Source: RGIG7450 sp045577655
Lineage (GTDB): Bacteria; Bacillota; Clostridia; RUG12999
Direction of reading: 5' to 3'
Assembly (NCBI GenBank): GCA_045577655.1
Contig: JAZNIU010000014.1
Location: forward strand, 1 to 34,334
Length of the DNA: 34,334 bases
Below are positions 21,350 to 29,102 of this stretch, piece after piece. Both the position numbers and the translations under genes were made by a program. The notes beneath the pieces were generated by a model. It saw nothing but the letters and a program-made list of their open reading frames with translations. It was not told where the DNA came from and did not search any database. Numbering within the stretch: the stretch's first letter is position 1; each line of letters opens with the position of its first letter.

Positions 21350-22087
21350 TTAAATTTTTCCTGCAATTTTTCTGAATATAACGGTTAAAATAAATTTAGG
21401 AAGTGCGAGCATACGGAAAAACCGTTTTGGTTCTTTTATAAGCCGGTAGAACCATTCAAGCCCCAGTTTTATGAAAATGTCGGGAGCGCGTTTAACGTTG
21501 CCCGCGTAAACATCAAGACAGCCGCCAAGCCCCATGGCAACTTTTGCATTTAACTTATCTCTACTGTCAAAAATCCATTTTTCCTGTTTGGGTGACCCCA
21601 GACAAACAAAAAGAACATCGGGAGCTTTTTGGTTTATATCGTCAATTATTTTTTGTTCTTCCACGCTGTCAAAATATCCGTCGTGCATACCGGAAATTAT
21701 AAGTGACGGGAATTTTTGTGCGAGGTTTTCCGCAGCTTTTTCGGCAACACCCGGTGCCGAACCGAAAAGATAAACCGACTTTCCGTTTGCGGCAAGCTTT
21801 TCTAAAAGCTTTAGCGAAATGTCATAGCCGGCAGCCCGCTCAGGAATGGGATTTCCGACTATTTTTGAAGCGTATATTATGCCTATTCCGTCAGCGGTGA
21901 GCAGGTCGGCACTGTTTATAACGGCGGCAAAATCCTTGTCTTTAAAAGCAGACATAACAATTTCCGAGTTGGGAGTGAAAACATAGTGAAACCCCTCTTC
22001 CGACAACATATCAAAAATGTGGTCGGCGCAGGAGTCCACCCCCATGGGACTGAATAAAATGCCTAAAATGTCGACAGTATTTTTCAA
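21350..22087 (-). CDS. WecG/TagA/CpsF-family glycosyltransferase
   Basis: This 245-residue protein matches TagA, the N-acetylmannosaminyltransferase that commits teichoic acid linkage-unit synthesis, and its relatives in exopolysaccharide pathways. Signatures: FTPNSEIVMSA near residue 38, LLTADGIGI with the catalytic Asp, GYDISLKLLE, LFGSAPGVAEKAAENL and CLGSPKQEKWI. The C-terminal EPKRFFRMLALPKFI is the amphipathic appendage by which members contact the membrane. The start is TTG at 22087 with GGTGGTGAT upstream. It is the first gene of the operon. The exact acceptor cannot be read from the sequence. Confidence 0.92.
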   Translation of the reverse strand: MKNTVDILGILFSPMGVDSCADHIFDMLSEEGFHYVFTPNSEIVMSAFKDKDFAAVINSADLLTADGIGIIYASKIVGNPIPERAAGYDISLKLLEKLAANGKSVYLFGSAPGVAEKAAENLAQKFPSLIISGMHDGYFDSVEEQKIIDDINQKAPDVLFVCLGSPKQEKWIFDSRDKLNAKVAMGLGGCLDVYAGNVKRAPDIFIKLGLEWFYRLIKEPKRFFRMLALPKFILTVIFRKIAGKI

Positions 22088-22125
22088 AAAATCACCACCG
22101 CATACATAATTTTATCGTAAACTAT

Positions 22126-22154
22126 ATTATACACCATTTGAAAGCAAAAATCAA
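22126..22154 (-). promoter_or_regulatory. Promoter of the wecG-SNF2 operon
   Basis: TTGATT (22149-22154), a 17-base spacer and a perfect TATAAT (22126-22131). The 15 bases ATGGTGTATAATATA around the -10 box are identical to those at the ftsZ promoter. Confidence 0.85.
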
Positions 22155-22162
22155 TCTTTATC

Positions 22163-22191
22163 TTGAATTTTCAGAAATGTTGTGGTAGAAT
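22163..22191 (+). promoter_or_regulatory. Promoter of the DUF4364 gene
   Basis: TTGAAT (22163-22168), a 17-base spacer and TAGAAT (22186-22191). It lies back to back with the leftward wecG promoter, with 8 bases between the two -35 boxes, so the two units could be regulated together. Confidence 0.75.
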
Positions 22192-22219
22192 GTATGTAAC
22201 AGGGGAGGTGATGTTTAAA

Positions 22220-22768
22220 ATGCCGTATGTACTCAGAACCGAAATGGCAACAAAAATGGCCATTTTGTATGTTATCGACAAGTTTGAAAAAGGCGTGACG
22301 GGAGAAATTTTAACAGAGGTTGCAGTCTATGCCTGCGGCATAAACTATTTTGCTTTGCGCCAATCCCTTTTCAAGCTGGAACAGGACGGGTTTATCTCTT
22401 CTTTTTATAATGATAACAGTGAAACATTTGTCATAAACGACAGGGGGAAAGAAGCTCTCGGTTTTTTTGTTAAAAAACTGCCCTACAGGTTCAGAGAAGA
22501 CATAAGAGAATATATTAAACATCTAAGCCCCGAAAAGCGCCCGGAAAACAAATTTACCTGCGACTATTTCCCGGTGAATGATATGGACTATAATGTGCTT
22601 GTTGAATATAAGGAAAACGGCGAAACGGGACTTAAGCTTGAGGTTATGGCAGGCGGAAAAGAAACTGCTATGAAGCTTGCACAGGTGATAAATGCAAACA
22701 AAGACAAGGTCTATGGCGACATATATAAATATATTATGGAACTTGCGGATAAAGATAAAAAGGACTAA
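22220..22768 (+). CDS. DUF4364 family winged-helix protein
   Basis: Encodes 182 residues from the ATG at 22220, with GGGGAGGTGAT ending 7 bases upstream. An ATG at 22211 is too close to that site, and a frame open to 22163 starts at the promoter itself. The sequence after the start (YVLRTEMATKMAILYVIDKF) is characteristic of DUF4364, a Firmicutes family with an N-terminal winged helix-turn-helix and a C-terminal alpha/beta domain. Its role is unknown, though a transcription regulator is likely. It is divergent from the wecG operon and convergent with spoVT. Confidence 0.85.
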   Translation: MPYVLRTEMATKMAILYVIDKFEKGVTGEILTEVAVYACGINYFALRQSLFKLEQDGFISSFYNDNSETFVINDRGKEALGFFVKKLPYRFREDIREYIKHLSPEKRPENKFTCDYFPVNDMDYNVLVEYKENGETGLKLEVMAGGKETAMKLAQVINANKDKVYGDIYKYIMELADKDKKD

Positions 22769-22790
22769 AGAATTTTCTTTAGTCCTTTTT
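22757..22790. terminator. Bidirectional terminator between DUF4364 gene and spoVT
   Basis: AAAAAGGACTAAAGAA pairs perfectly with TTCTTTAGTCCTTTTT, with A and T runs on either side. The DUF4364 stop codon (22766-22768) lies inside the stem. Confidence 0.9.
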
Positions 22791-22797
22791 TGTTAAA

Positions 22798-23340
22798 TTA
22801 TGCTTCCATGTGACGGCCTAAAAAACCGGCTGCAGACTGTGCAAGCTTTGTTTCCACCTCACCGGGAGAGGTTTCGCCTGTTGACACAACAACTACAGTG
22901 CCCAGGCAGTCTCCTTCGGAAATAATGGGTGCAACAACCCCCACCTGATATTTGTCATTGTCCTGCACAACATAAAGCTGTTTGTCCGCGGACGGGTTTA
23001 CCACATAGAGTGTTTTTTCTTCCATAATGCGTTCAAGGTCGTCGCTGATGGGTTTTTCCGAGAGGTCTTTTTTGGAAGCGCCCGACACGGCAATAATTGA
23101 ATCCTTGTCTGTGATGCAAACGGGATAGCCGCTTGTTCTGGAAAGGGACTCTGCATAGTCGGAGGCAAACTCCCCAAGCTCACCTATGGGAGAATATTTT
23201 TTGAAAATAACTTCACCGTCACGGTCTGTGAAAATCTCGAGTGGATCGCCCTCCTTTATGCGGAGAGTACGTCTTATTTCTTTCGGGATAACAACACGAC
23301 CGAGGTCGTCAATTCTTCTTACAATTCCTGTTGCTTTCAT
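22798..23340 (-). CDS. spoVT: Stage V sporulation protein T
   Basis: Encodes 180 residues from the ATG at 23340, with AAAGGAGC before it; a frame open to 23388 is not needed. The first 50 residues are an AbrB-type swapped-hairpin DNA-binding domain (MKATGIVRRIDDLGRVVIPK, then EIRRTLRIKEGDPLEIF). The rest is the GAF-like domain of SpoVT (YPVCITDKDSIIAVSGA and following). In B. subtilis it tunes forespore sigma-G genes. It forms a single-gene unit between the ftsZ terminator and the DUF4364 terminator. A 14-base palindrome lies in its promoter region. Confidence 0.93.
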   Translation of the reverse strand: MKATGIVRRIDDLGRVVIPKEIRRTLRIKEGDPLEIFTDRDGEVIFKKYSPIGELGEFASDYAESLSRTSGYPVCITDKDSIIAVSGASKKDLSEKPISDDLERIMEEKTLYVVNPSADKQLYVVQDNDKYQVGVVAPIISEGDCLGTVVVVSTGETSPGEVETKLAQSAAGFLGRHMEA

Positions 23341-23378
23341 TATATAAATTGCTCCTTTTGGTTTTATTTGCAAGGTTA

Positions 23379-23392
23379 TTGTGTGCACACAA
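23379..23392. promoter_or_regulatory. Perfect palindrome upstream of spoVT
   Basis: TTGTGTGCACACAA is a perfect 14-base palindrome, 39 bases before the spoVT ATG. It has no T run and little room for a hairpin loop, so a protein-binding operator is more likely than a terminator. Autoregulation by SpoVT is a guess. Confidence 0.5.
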
Positions 23393-23431
23393 GGAATTTT
23401 TATGTAAGGAAAAAGGTGGGAAAAAATAAAA

Positions 23432-23463
23432 AACCCGCCAGAACTTTGCCGTTCTGGCGGGTT
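23432..23463 (-). terminator. Terminator of ftsZ
   Basis: AACCCGCCAGAAC (23432-23444) and GTTCTGGCGGGTT (23451-23463) form a perfect 13-bp GC-rich stem. On the - strand it is followed by TTTTTTATTTTTT. It separates the dcw cluster from spoVT. Confidence 0.93.
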
Positions 23464-23476
23464 TGGTTTTTAAAAA

Positions 23477-24652
23477 TTAGTCTTTTGAACCGGAAAGCCA
23501 CGGTGGAATTTCAAGTCCTTCGTCATCAGCAGGAGATGCTTTCTGTGGAGCGTGCGGGAAATAGCCTGTATTTCTCGACTGAGCTTTATTGTAGAAATCA
23601 TCTACTCTCTGAGAATAGGAAGGAGTTGTTTCTCTCGGTATGTAGGAAGGTTCTTCCTTAGCGGGCTGCTGAGCCGAGAAGAAAGGAATTGCTTTGGGAG
23701 AAGGATCGTCAAAACCTGTTGCTATAACAGTGATAACGATTTCATCTTCAAGAGACGGATCCATAGCAATACCGTATATAAATGTAGCAGATTCGTCAAT
23801 GTAGCTCTTAACAATTTCTGCTGCCTGAGCTGCTTCGAACAATCCAAGGTCTGCTCCGCCTGTGATATTGAGGAGAACGCCTCTTGCACCGTCGATGGTT
23901 GTTTCAAGAAGAGGACTGTTAATAGCCATTTTAACAGCGATTTCTGCTTTGTCGTCGCCTTTGGCACGACCGATACCCATGTGAGCCAGGCCACGGTCTT
24001 TCATAACAGTTGTCACGTCAGCAAAGTCGAGGTTGATTTCACCGTCATTTGTGATAACATCTGCGATGCCCTGGATACCCTGACGGAGAACATCGTCTGA
24101 CATAAGAAATGCATCTTTTATAGTAGTTTTCTTATCTGCAATCATAAGAAGTCTGTCGTTGGGGATAATCACGAGAGTATCAACATTTTCTTTAAGAGCT
24201 GCAATACCTTCGTCAGACTGGGAAGTTCTTACTTTTCCTTCAAAGCTGAAGGGTTTTGTAACAACACCGATTGTAAGAATACCCATGTTTTTTGCAATCT
24301 GAGCAATAACAGGAGCTGCACCTGTACCTGTTCCGCCACCCATACCGGCAGTAACAAATACCATATCAGCACCTTTGAGTGCTGCTTCGATTTCTTCTTT
24401 GCTTTCTTCTGCGCTCTTTTTGCCGATTTCAGGATTTGCACCTGCACCGAGCCCTCTGGTGAGCTTTTCGCCTATCTGTATTTTTGTTCTGGCATTAGAA
24501 CGGTTCAAAATAGGCTTGTCTGTATTTACCACGATAAAATCTATGCCTTTAACACCGCGTTCCAACATACGGTTAACAGCGTTATTACCGCCGCCACCAA
24601 CGCCAACAACCTTTATAACGGCTGCATTGTCGGTTCTTTCAAAATCTGACAT
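23477..24652 (-). CDS. ftsZ: Cell division protein FtsZ
   Basis: This 391-residue tubulin-like GTPase forms the cytokinetic ring at mid-cell. The N-terminal nucleotide-binding region has VGVGGGGNNAVNRM, then the GTP-binding tubulin motif GMGGGTGTGAAP near residue 104. The T7 synergy-loop region reads NLDFADV. A variable linker follows, and the conserved C-terminal peptide for membrane-tether binding reads EIPPWL. AGGAGGATGATA precedes the ATG. It has a promoter of its own besides read-through from the cluster. No ftsA lies upstream, so the ring is probably tethered by another protein such as SepF. Confidence 0.97.
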   Translation of the reverse strand: MSDFERTDNAAVIKVVGVGGGGNNAVNRMLERGVKGIDFIVVNTDKPILNRSNARTKIQIGEKLTRGLGAGANPEIGKKSAEESKEEIEAALKGADMVFVTAGMGGGTGTGAAPVIAQIAKNMGILTIGVVTKPFSFEGKVRTSQSDEGIAALKENVDTLVIIPNDRLLMIADKKTTIKDAFLMSDDVLRQGIQGIADVITNDGEINLDFADVTTVMKDRGLAHMGIGRAKGDDKAEIAVKMAINSPLLETTIDGARGVLLNITGGADLGLFEAAQAAEIVKSYIDESATFIYGIAMDPSLEDEIVITVIATGFDDPSPKAIPFFSAQQPAKEEPSYIPRETTPSYSQRVDDFYNKAQSRNTGYFPHAPQKASPADDEGLEIPPWLSGSKD

Positions 24653-24693
24653 ATTATCATCCTCCTTAGTTTACATATACATACACATAATAT

Positions 24694-24722
24694 ATTATAC
24701 ACCATATAAAATGAAAAAACAA
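24694..24722 (-). promoter_or_regulatory. Promoter of ftsZ
   Basis: TTGTTT (24717-24722), a 17-base spacer and a perfect TATAAT (24694-24699), in the 78-base gap between sbp and ftsZ. It shares the 15 bases ATGGTGTATAATATA with the wecG operon promoter. Confidence 0.78.
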
Positions 24723-24730
24723 GTGTTTTT

Positions 24731-25099
24731 TTATTTTTCTTCTTCTGCTTCCGCAGTTTTTATTTTAACAAGCTTTTTTGCGGACAAAAGTCTGCGGATT
24801 GAACCGCTGTTGCTGAAAATACGTGTGCCCAGAACAATTATAACCGCAAGACTTATATTAACGCCCAAAATATTGCCTATGTAGGTGAGAAGTGCAGCGG
24901 AAAGTGCGTTAATGAAAAAGCCGGAAAAGAAAATTTTACTGTCAAAGGTTTTTTGCAGAGAGGCAAGGGCTGCACCTATAACAGAGTCCATAGCTGCAAG
25001 AATTGCTATCGCAACATACTGTGAATAGGCAGCGGGAATCTGTATTCCCGAAACAAGTCCCAAAAATATACCGATTAACAGGCCTAAAACTGCCCACAT
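24731..25099 (-). CDS. sbp: Small basic protein Sbp (DUF1290)
   Basis: This 122-residue membrane protein has about four hydrophobic segments (residues 2-20, 26-46, 56-80 and 82-92) and a basic cytoplasmic tail with RRLLSAKKLVKIK. It matches the DUF1290 family (sbp/YlxX), found between divIB and ftsZ in many Firmicutes. Its function is unknown. AGGAGGCACTTAAGAT precedes the ATG. It follows the DUF881 gene by 20 bases, the normal family neighbourhood. Confidence 0.9.
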   Translation of the reverse strand: MWAVLGLLIGIFLGLVSGIQIPAAYSQYVAIAILAAMDSVIGAALASLQKTFDSKIFFSGFFINALSAALLTYIGNILGVNISLAVIIVLGTRIFSNSGSIRRLLSAKKLVKIKTAEAEEEK

Positions 25100-25119
25100 A
25101 TCTTAAGTGCCTCCTTACT

Positions 25120-25851
25120 TTATTCCTCTTTATTTTTTGCGGTGGTAACATATTTGAATGTTACGGTACCGGAATATGCTTTCATATCAATTCTATTTGA
25201 TTTCTGGACGGTGACGCCCATGTTCCAGCTGCGAAGCTCGCTGAGGATACCGCCGTTTAAATTGAGCGCACTTTCAAGAGTGTTGCTGTTACCGATGGCT
25301 TTTATTACAAAGGGTGCGCTGCTTCTTGAGTTATTTACTATAACAACCGGGCCGACACATCGTATGGCGGTTGTGGAAACAATACGTTCGCCGTTGATGG
25401 AAATGGCTTCTGCACCTGCGGCAAGAAGCTCGTTCACCAGAGAACGTATGTCGCTGTCATGCACAATGAAGTTTTCGGACGGAAGGCCGGGGTCAAAAGT
25501 TTTTGCATCTTCAAGAGTTACTACAACACCAGGGCCGTAAACATCAGTAAGCCCTGCCAGATTTTCCGCTCTTAAAAGGTCGGCTTCCATGCCTTTGTAT
25601 GCAGTACCTGTCTGCTCAATTGATTCACGATAGCTGTTTATAGTGGTCTGCATCTGTGCAATCTGGTCCTGCAGAGAAGCGTTTTTCTCCTGTTCGGCAA
25701 GATACATTTTTTGAAGCTCTTCATATCGTGCGGGAGTAGAGGAACCGTTGTTAAACTGAACGCTTTTAAACTGAACACTGACTGCAAAACCCAAAAGGGC
25801 ACAAACGAGCAGCAGCGAAATTTTTGATAGAATTTTCTGTTTGTCAATCAA
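25120..25851 (-). CDS. DUF881 family (YlxW-like) membrane-anchored protein
   Basis: This 243-residue protein has one N-terminal membrane segment (about 8-27), a coiled coil (about 45-95, YEELQKMYLAEQEKNASLQ and following) and an extracytoplasmic DUF881 domain (LTDVYGPGVVVTLEDA, then NELLAAGAEAISINGERI). These proteins sit in division clusters and their role is unknown. The start is TTG at 25851, with CAGGAG 11 bases upstream; an ATG inside that site gives only four codons. It lies between ftsQ and sbp. Many clostridia have two such genes here; this window has one. Confidence 0.88.
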   Translation of the reverse strand: MIDKQKILSKISLLLVCALLGFAVSVQFKSVQFNNGSSTPARYEELQKMYLAEQEKNASLQDQIAQMQTTINSYRESIEQTGTAYKGMEADLLRAENLAGLTDVYGPGVVVTLEDAKTFDPGLPSENFIVHDSDIRSLVNELLAAGAEAISINGERIVSTTAIRCVGPVVIVNNSRSSAPFVIKAIGNSNTLESALNLNGGILSELRSWNMGVTVQKSNRIDMKAYSGTVTFKYVTTAKNKEE

Positions 25852-25875
25852 CGTAGGTTCATCTCCTGTAAAAAT

Positions 25876-26688
25876 TTAAGTTTCTTCCTGTGGGGTGTTT
25901 TCTTCCACCACTGCCTCTTCAGGCGGTTCGGGGAAAAGAGGTTCTTCGCTGTATATAATCCTCTCGGGGTTTGACACGTCAAAGCTACCCTTTTTAACAT
26001 CGCCCGAGCTTCTCAGGCTCTCGGCAAAAGCAGCCACTTTATATTCTATATCATTTTCGTCGCCAAACAAAACCTCAATGCCGCTCTCAAGCACCAAAGA
26101 CACGCCGTTTTGGTCCAAAGTTATGGAAACATAAGGTTCGGGCAAAGCCTGACGGGAAAGATGATGTATATATTCTAATATTACATCAAAATGACCTGTT
26201 TCGTCAATAGTTATTTTTTCCCCAATATTACTTTTTTTAACTGTCAGCCCGTAAACGACGGGATAAACCTTTGGTTCGGAACAAATTTCCATAATTTTGC
26301 CCGTTTCGTCTATCGCGGCAAAATCTTTTGCAAGGGCAATACTAGCAAGAACTTTGCCTTCGGTTACAACAATTTTTATTTTGTTTGGGAACACTCTTTT
26401 AATTTCGGCAGTTTTTACATAAGCCAGTTTTTCAATGCCTTCTTTTGCTGCCGATTTGTTAATTTTTAAAATGTGGGTTCCCTCTGTAATACCCGAGGCG
26501 GTAACCACTTTTTCAGAGGGCGTGGCAACCGAACCTTCCACAGAAACATTTTTTATGGTAAAAAAGGGCGTGAGAAAAATAAACGCATAAATTGCACTTA
26601 CTATAATCAAAAATCTGATAGCGGCAAAAATGCGTTTTTTTCTTTTAAGCCGATAGGCTTTTTTTCGCTGTTCTGCGCGAGTTGTCAT
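25876..26688 (-). CDS. ftsQ: Cell division protein FtsQ/DivIB
   Basis: This 270-residue single-pass protein has a basic cytoplasmic N-terminus, a membrane helix (about 23-42), then a POTRA domain (FTIKNVSVEGSVATPSEKV and onward) and the FtsQ beta domain. A low-complexity acidic and proline-rich tail (about 245-270) ends the protein. It joins the divisome with FtsL and DivIC and regulates septal wall synthesis. It lies 6 bases after murA; GGGAAGTG precedes the ATG. Confidence 0.92.
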   Translation of the reverse strand: MTTRAEQRKKAYRLKRKKRIFAAIRFLIIVSAIYAFIFLTPFFTIKNVSVEGSVATPSEKVVTASGITEGTHILKINKSAAKEGIEKLAYVKTAEIKRVFPNKIKIVVTEGKVLASIALAKDFAAIDETGKIMEICSEPKVYPVVYGLTVKKSNIGEKITIDETGHFDVILEYIHHLSRQALPEPYVSITLDQNGVSLVLESGIEVLFGDENDIEYKVAAFAESLRSSGDVKKGSFDVSNPERIIYSEEPLFPEPPEEAVVEENTPQEET

Positions 26689-26694
26689 CTTTTT

Positions 26695-27948
26695 TCACTT
26701 CCCTTTTCTTATGTAACCTCCAAGCGAGGATATAATCTCATCAAAATTTTCATAGCCGCGCATAATGTGAGAAATGTTATCCACTCTGCTTTCGCCCTCT
26801 GCGGAAAGTGCAGCTATAACAAGGGCTGCGCCGCCACGCAGGTCGGGGGCTTTTACATTCGCGGCGTGCAGCGATTTTACACCGCGGACAACCGCCATCT
26901 GGTCTTTTATGGTAATATCGGCACCCATCCGCTGAAGCTCGGCTGCAGTATTGAACCGGTTTTCAAAAATGGTCTCGTTTATAATGGAAGTGCCGTCCAT
27001 AGTAGCACAGGCCGACATAAATTGCGACTGGGCATCGGTAGGGAAGCCCGGGTAGGGCATTGTCTGTACTATGTCTACCGACCGGAGCCGTTTTTTGCAG
27101 GCGATAGTCATACTGTCGCCGTTGCAGGCTATATCTGCACCACATTCTTTTAAAATTGAAGTTATGCTGTGAATGTGCACAGGCACAATGTTTTTAAGTT
27201 CTATTTCGCCTTTTGTTGCCGCAACCATAAACATCATTGTTGCTGCGACAATACGGTCGGGCATCACGGCGGTTTCGGTAGCATGAAGGTTTTTCACACC
27301 TTCAATTTCTATAACACTGCTGCCGGCACCGCTTATTTTTGCACCCATCAGATTGAGAAAATCCTGAAGTGCGGTTATTTCCGGTTCTCGCGCGCAGTTT
27401 GTTATAACCGTCCTGCCCTCGCGGCGACAGGCAACAAGCATAATGTTTTCTGTTGCACCCACCGAGGGAAAACCCAGATGTATGTGGGCGGGCCGGAAAT
27501 TTTCAAGACGGCATTTTATAAAACCGTCCTCTTCTTTTATGTCAATTCCAAGCTGACGAAAAGATTTAAGATGAATATCTATTGGTCTGAGTCCAAGTTC
27601 GCAACCTCCCGGATAGCTGCAGTCGCACTTTCCCGTACGGGAAAGGAGCGCGCCGGTGAATATAACCGAAGACCGCATTTTCCGTGCAAGACTTTCGGGA
27701 ATGCAGTTGCAGGAAATGTTGGTGGAATCTATACTCACCGTCCTGCCGGTCCGGTAAACCTTGCAACCCAGATGCTCAAGTATCTGAAGGGTAATTTCTA
27801 CATCATATATATCCGGACAATTATGTAAAACAGTGGTTCCGTCTGCCTCTATACAGGCAGCAAGCATGGGAAGAACTGCGTTTTTTGCTCCTTGAATCAA
27901 AAGGCTGCCATAAAGAGGGTTTCCACCCCGGATTGTATAGCTGCACAT
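26695..27948 (-). CDS. murA: UDP-N-acetylglucosamine 1-carboxyvinyltransferase
   Basis: This enzyme transfers enolpyruvate from PEP to UDP-GlcNAc, the first committed step of peptidoglycan synthesis, in the cytoplasm. It encodes 417 residues from the ATG at 27948; an in-frame TTG at 27954 is better spaced from the GGAGG site and could be used instead. The catalytic Cys is present in GGCELGLRPIDIHL, so the enzyme should be fosfomycin-sensitive. Other signatures are QGAKNAVLPMLAA and the C-terminal DLRGGAALVIAAL. The leader before it can pair with its ribosome site (27962-28003). Confidence 0.95.
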   Translation of the reverse strand: MCSYTIRGGNPLYGSLLIQGAKNAVLPMLAACIEADGTTVLHNCPDIYDVEITLQILEHLGCKVYRTGRTVSIDSTNISCNCIPESLARKMRSSVIFTGALLSRTGKCDCSYPGGCELGLRPIDIHLKSFRQLGIDIKEEDGFIKCRLENFRPAHIHLGFPSVGATENIMLVACRREGRTVITNCAREPEITALQDFLNLMGAKISGAGSSVIEIEGVKNLHATETAVMPDRIVAATMMFMVAATKGEIELKNIVPVHIHSITSILKECGADIACNGDSMTIACKKRLRSVDIVQTMPYPGFPTDAQSQFMSACATMDGTSIINETIFENRFNTAAELQRMGADITIKDQMAVVRGVKSLHAANVKAPDLRGGAALVIAALSAEGESRVDNISHIMRGYENFDEIISSLGGYIRKGK

Positions 27949-27961
27949 TTGCAAACAACAC

Positions 27962-28003
27962 CTCCGCAAATAATAAATGTATTTTACTACATAGTATGCG
28001 GAG
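27962..28003 (-). promoter_or_regulatory. Inverted repeat that would mask the murA ribosome site
   Basis: On the - strand CTCCGCA (28003-27997) can pair with TGCGGAG (27968-27962), whose last bases are part of the murA GCGGAGG ribosome site. A smaller hairpin, TACTA-TG-TAGTA, lies inside. The stem would hide the site. Whether it is regulated is unknown. Confidence 0.4.
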
Positions 28004-28012
28004 TGGTTTTTT

Positions 28013-29098
28013 TTAGTGAATGAGAGAAACTATCTCATCATATATCTGTTTTGCCGCGTTTGGTTTTGCCATAGCCAGCGCATGAGCGCTTATTTTGGCA
28101 GAATCCTTGCTTTCCGGCATAAGTTTTTGAATTGCGATGGAAAGAGAAGAAGCATTTAGCTCGTCCTCTTTCAACATAAGAGCGGCACCTGCATCTTTGA
28201 GAGCCATTGCGTTGTGTTCCTGATGATTGTTGGTAACATAGGGGGAGGGAACAAGCAATGAGCATTTGCCCATAGCACAAATTTCGCTTATGGTAATTGC
28301 ACCTGCTCTGCCCACAACAACATCCGCAGCTGCCATCCAAAAATCCATATCATAGATGTATGGAGCAATGGTTATACCATCCGGCAGAGACACATTTTCA
28401 AGTTCTTTTTTAATCTCTTCATAATATCTTTTGCCGGTGCCCCACATAATCTGCATATCGCCTTTTGCAGATTTTACATATTCAAGCATTGTATCGTTTA
28501 TCTTTTTGGCACCAATACTGCCTCCGAACACCAGTAGCAGAGGTTTTGTTATATTAAGTTTTTCACGCGCTTTGGTCCGGTTAGTTTTTAAAATGCCATC
28601 ACGGACAGGATTGCCTGTCAGCACAAGAGCATCTTTTTTTGAAAAATATTTTCTGCTTTCCTCAAAGCTTATGCATACCCTGTCAACAACCTTGCTGAGC
28701 AGACGGGTTGTCATTCCGGGGAAAGCGTTCTGTTCGTGAATAAGCGTCGGAATTTTTAAGGTGGTAGCGGAAAAAACCGCAGGACCGCTGACATATCCTC
28801 CGCAACCGATTACAACATCGGGAGAAAAGTTTTTGATTATTTTTCTTGTCTGCGCAACTCCTTTAGCGGCAAGAAACACTGTTTTTATGTTGGAAAGAGA
28901 AAGACTGCGTTTAAATCCGAAAACTTTGATTGTGGAAATGGGGAAACCTTCCTTTGCCACAAGCTCGGTTTCCATACCGCCTTCTTTTCCGATGAATAAA
29001 ACCTCGCCGCCACGGGATACAATTTGTCTTGCTATAGCAATTGCGGGGTTTATGTGACCGGCTGTTCCGCCGGCGGATATAACAGCTTTAATAGCCAT
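28013..29098 (-). CDS. murG: N-acetylglucosaminyl transferase MurG
   Basis: This 361-residue enzyme adds GlcNAc to lipid I to make lipid II on the inner membrane face. The start is the ATG at 29098, preceded by GAAAGGTTG; the longer frame to 29215 runs into ftsW. The N-terminal glycine-rich loop SAGGTAGHINPA (about residues 8-19), the acceptor-side GCGGYVSGPAV and IHEQNAFPG, and the donor-side GGSIGAKKIND and GRAGAITISE are all present. It lies 4 bases after ftsW. Confidence 0.96.
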   Translation of the reverse strand: MAIKAVISAGGTAGHINPAIAIARQIVSRGGEVLFIGKEGGMETELVAKEGFPISTIKVFGFKRSLSLSNIKTVFLAAKGVAQTRKIIKNFSPDVVIGCGGYVSGPAVFSATTLKIPTLIHEQNAFPGMTTRLLSKVVDRVCISFEESRKYFSKKDALVLTGNPVRDGILKTNRTKAREKLNITKPLLLVFGGSIGAKKINDTMLEYVKSAKGDMQIMWGTGKRYYEEIKKELENVSLPDGITIAPYIYDMDFWMAAADVVVGRAGAITISEICAMGKCSLLVPSPYVTNNHQEHNAMALKDAGAALMLKEDELNASSLSIAIQKLMPESKDSAKISAHALAMAKPNAAKQIYDEIVSLIH

Positions 29099-29102
29099 AA
29101 AA

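Noticed and set aside
27962..28014. Inverted repeat plus T run considered as a rightward terminator
   Set aside because: No rightward gene ends nearby; the 28-base loop and the overlap with the murA ribosome site fit a leftward leader structure better.
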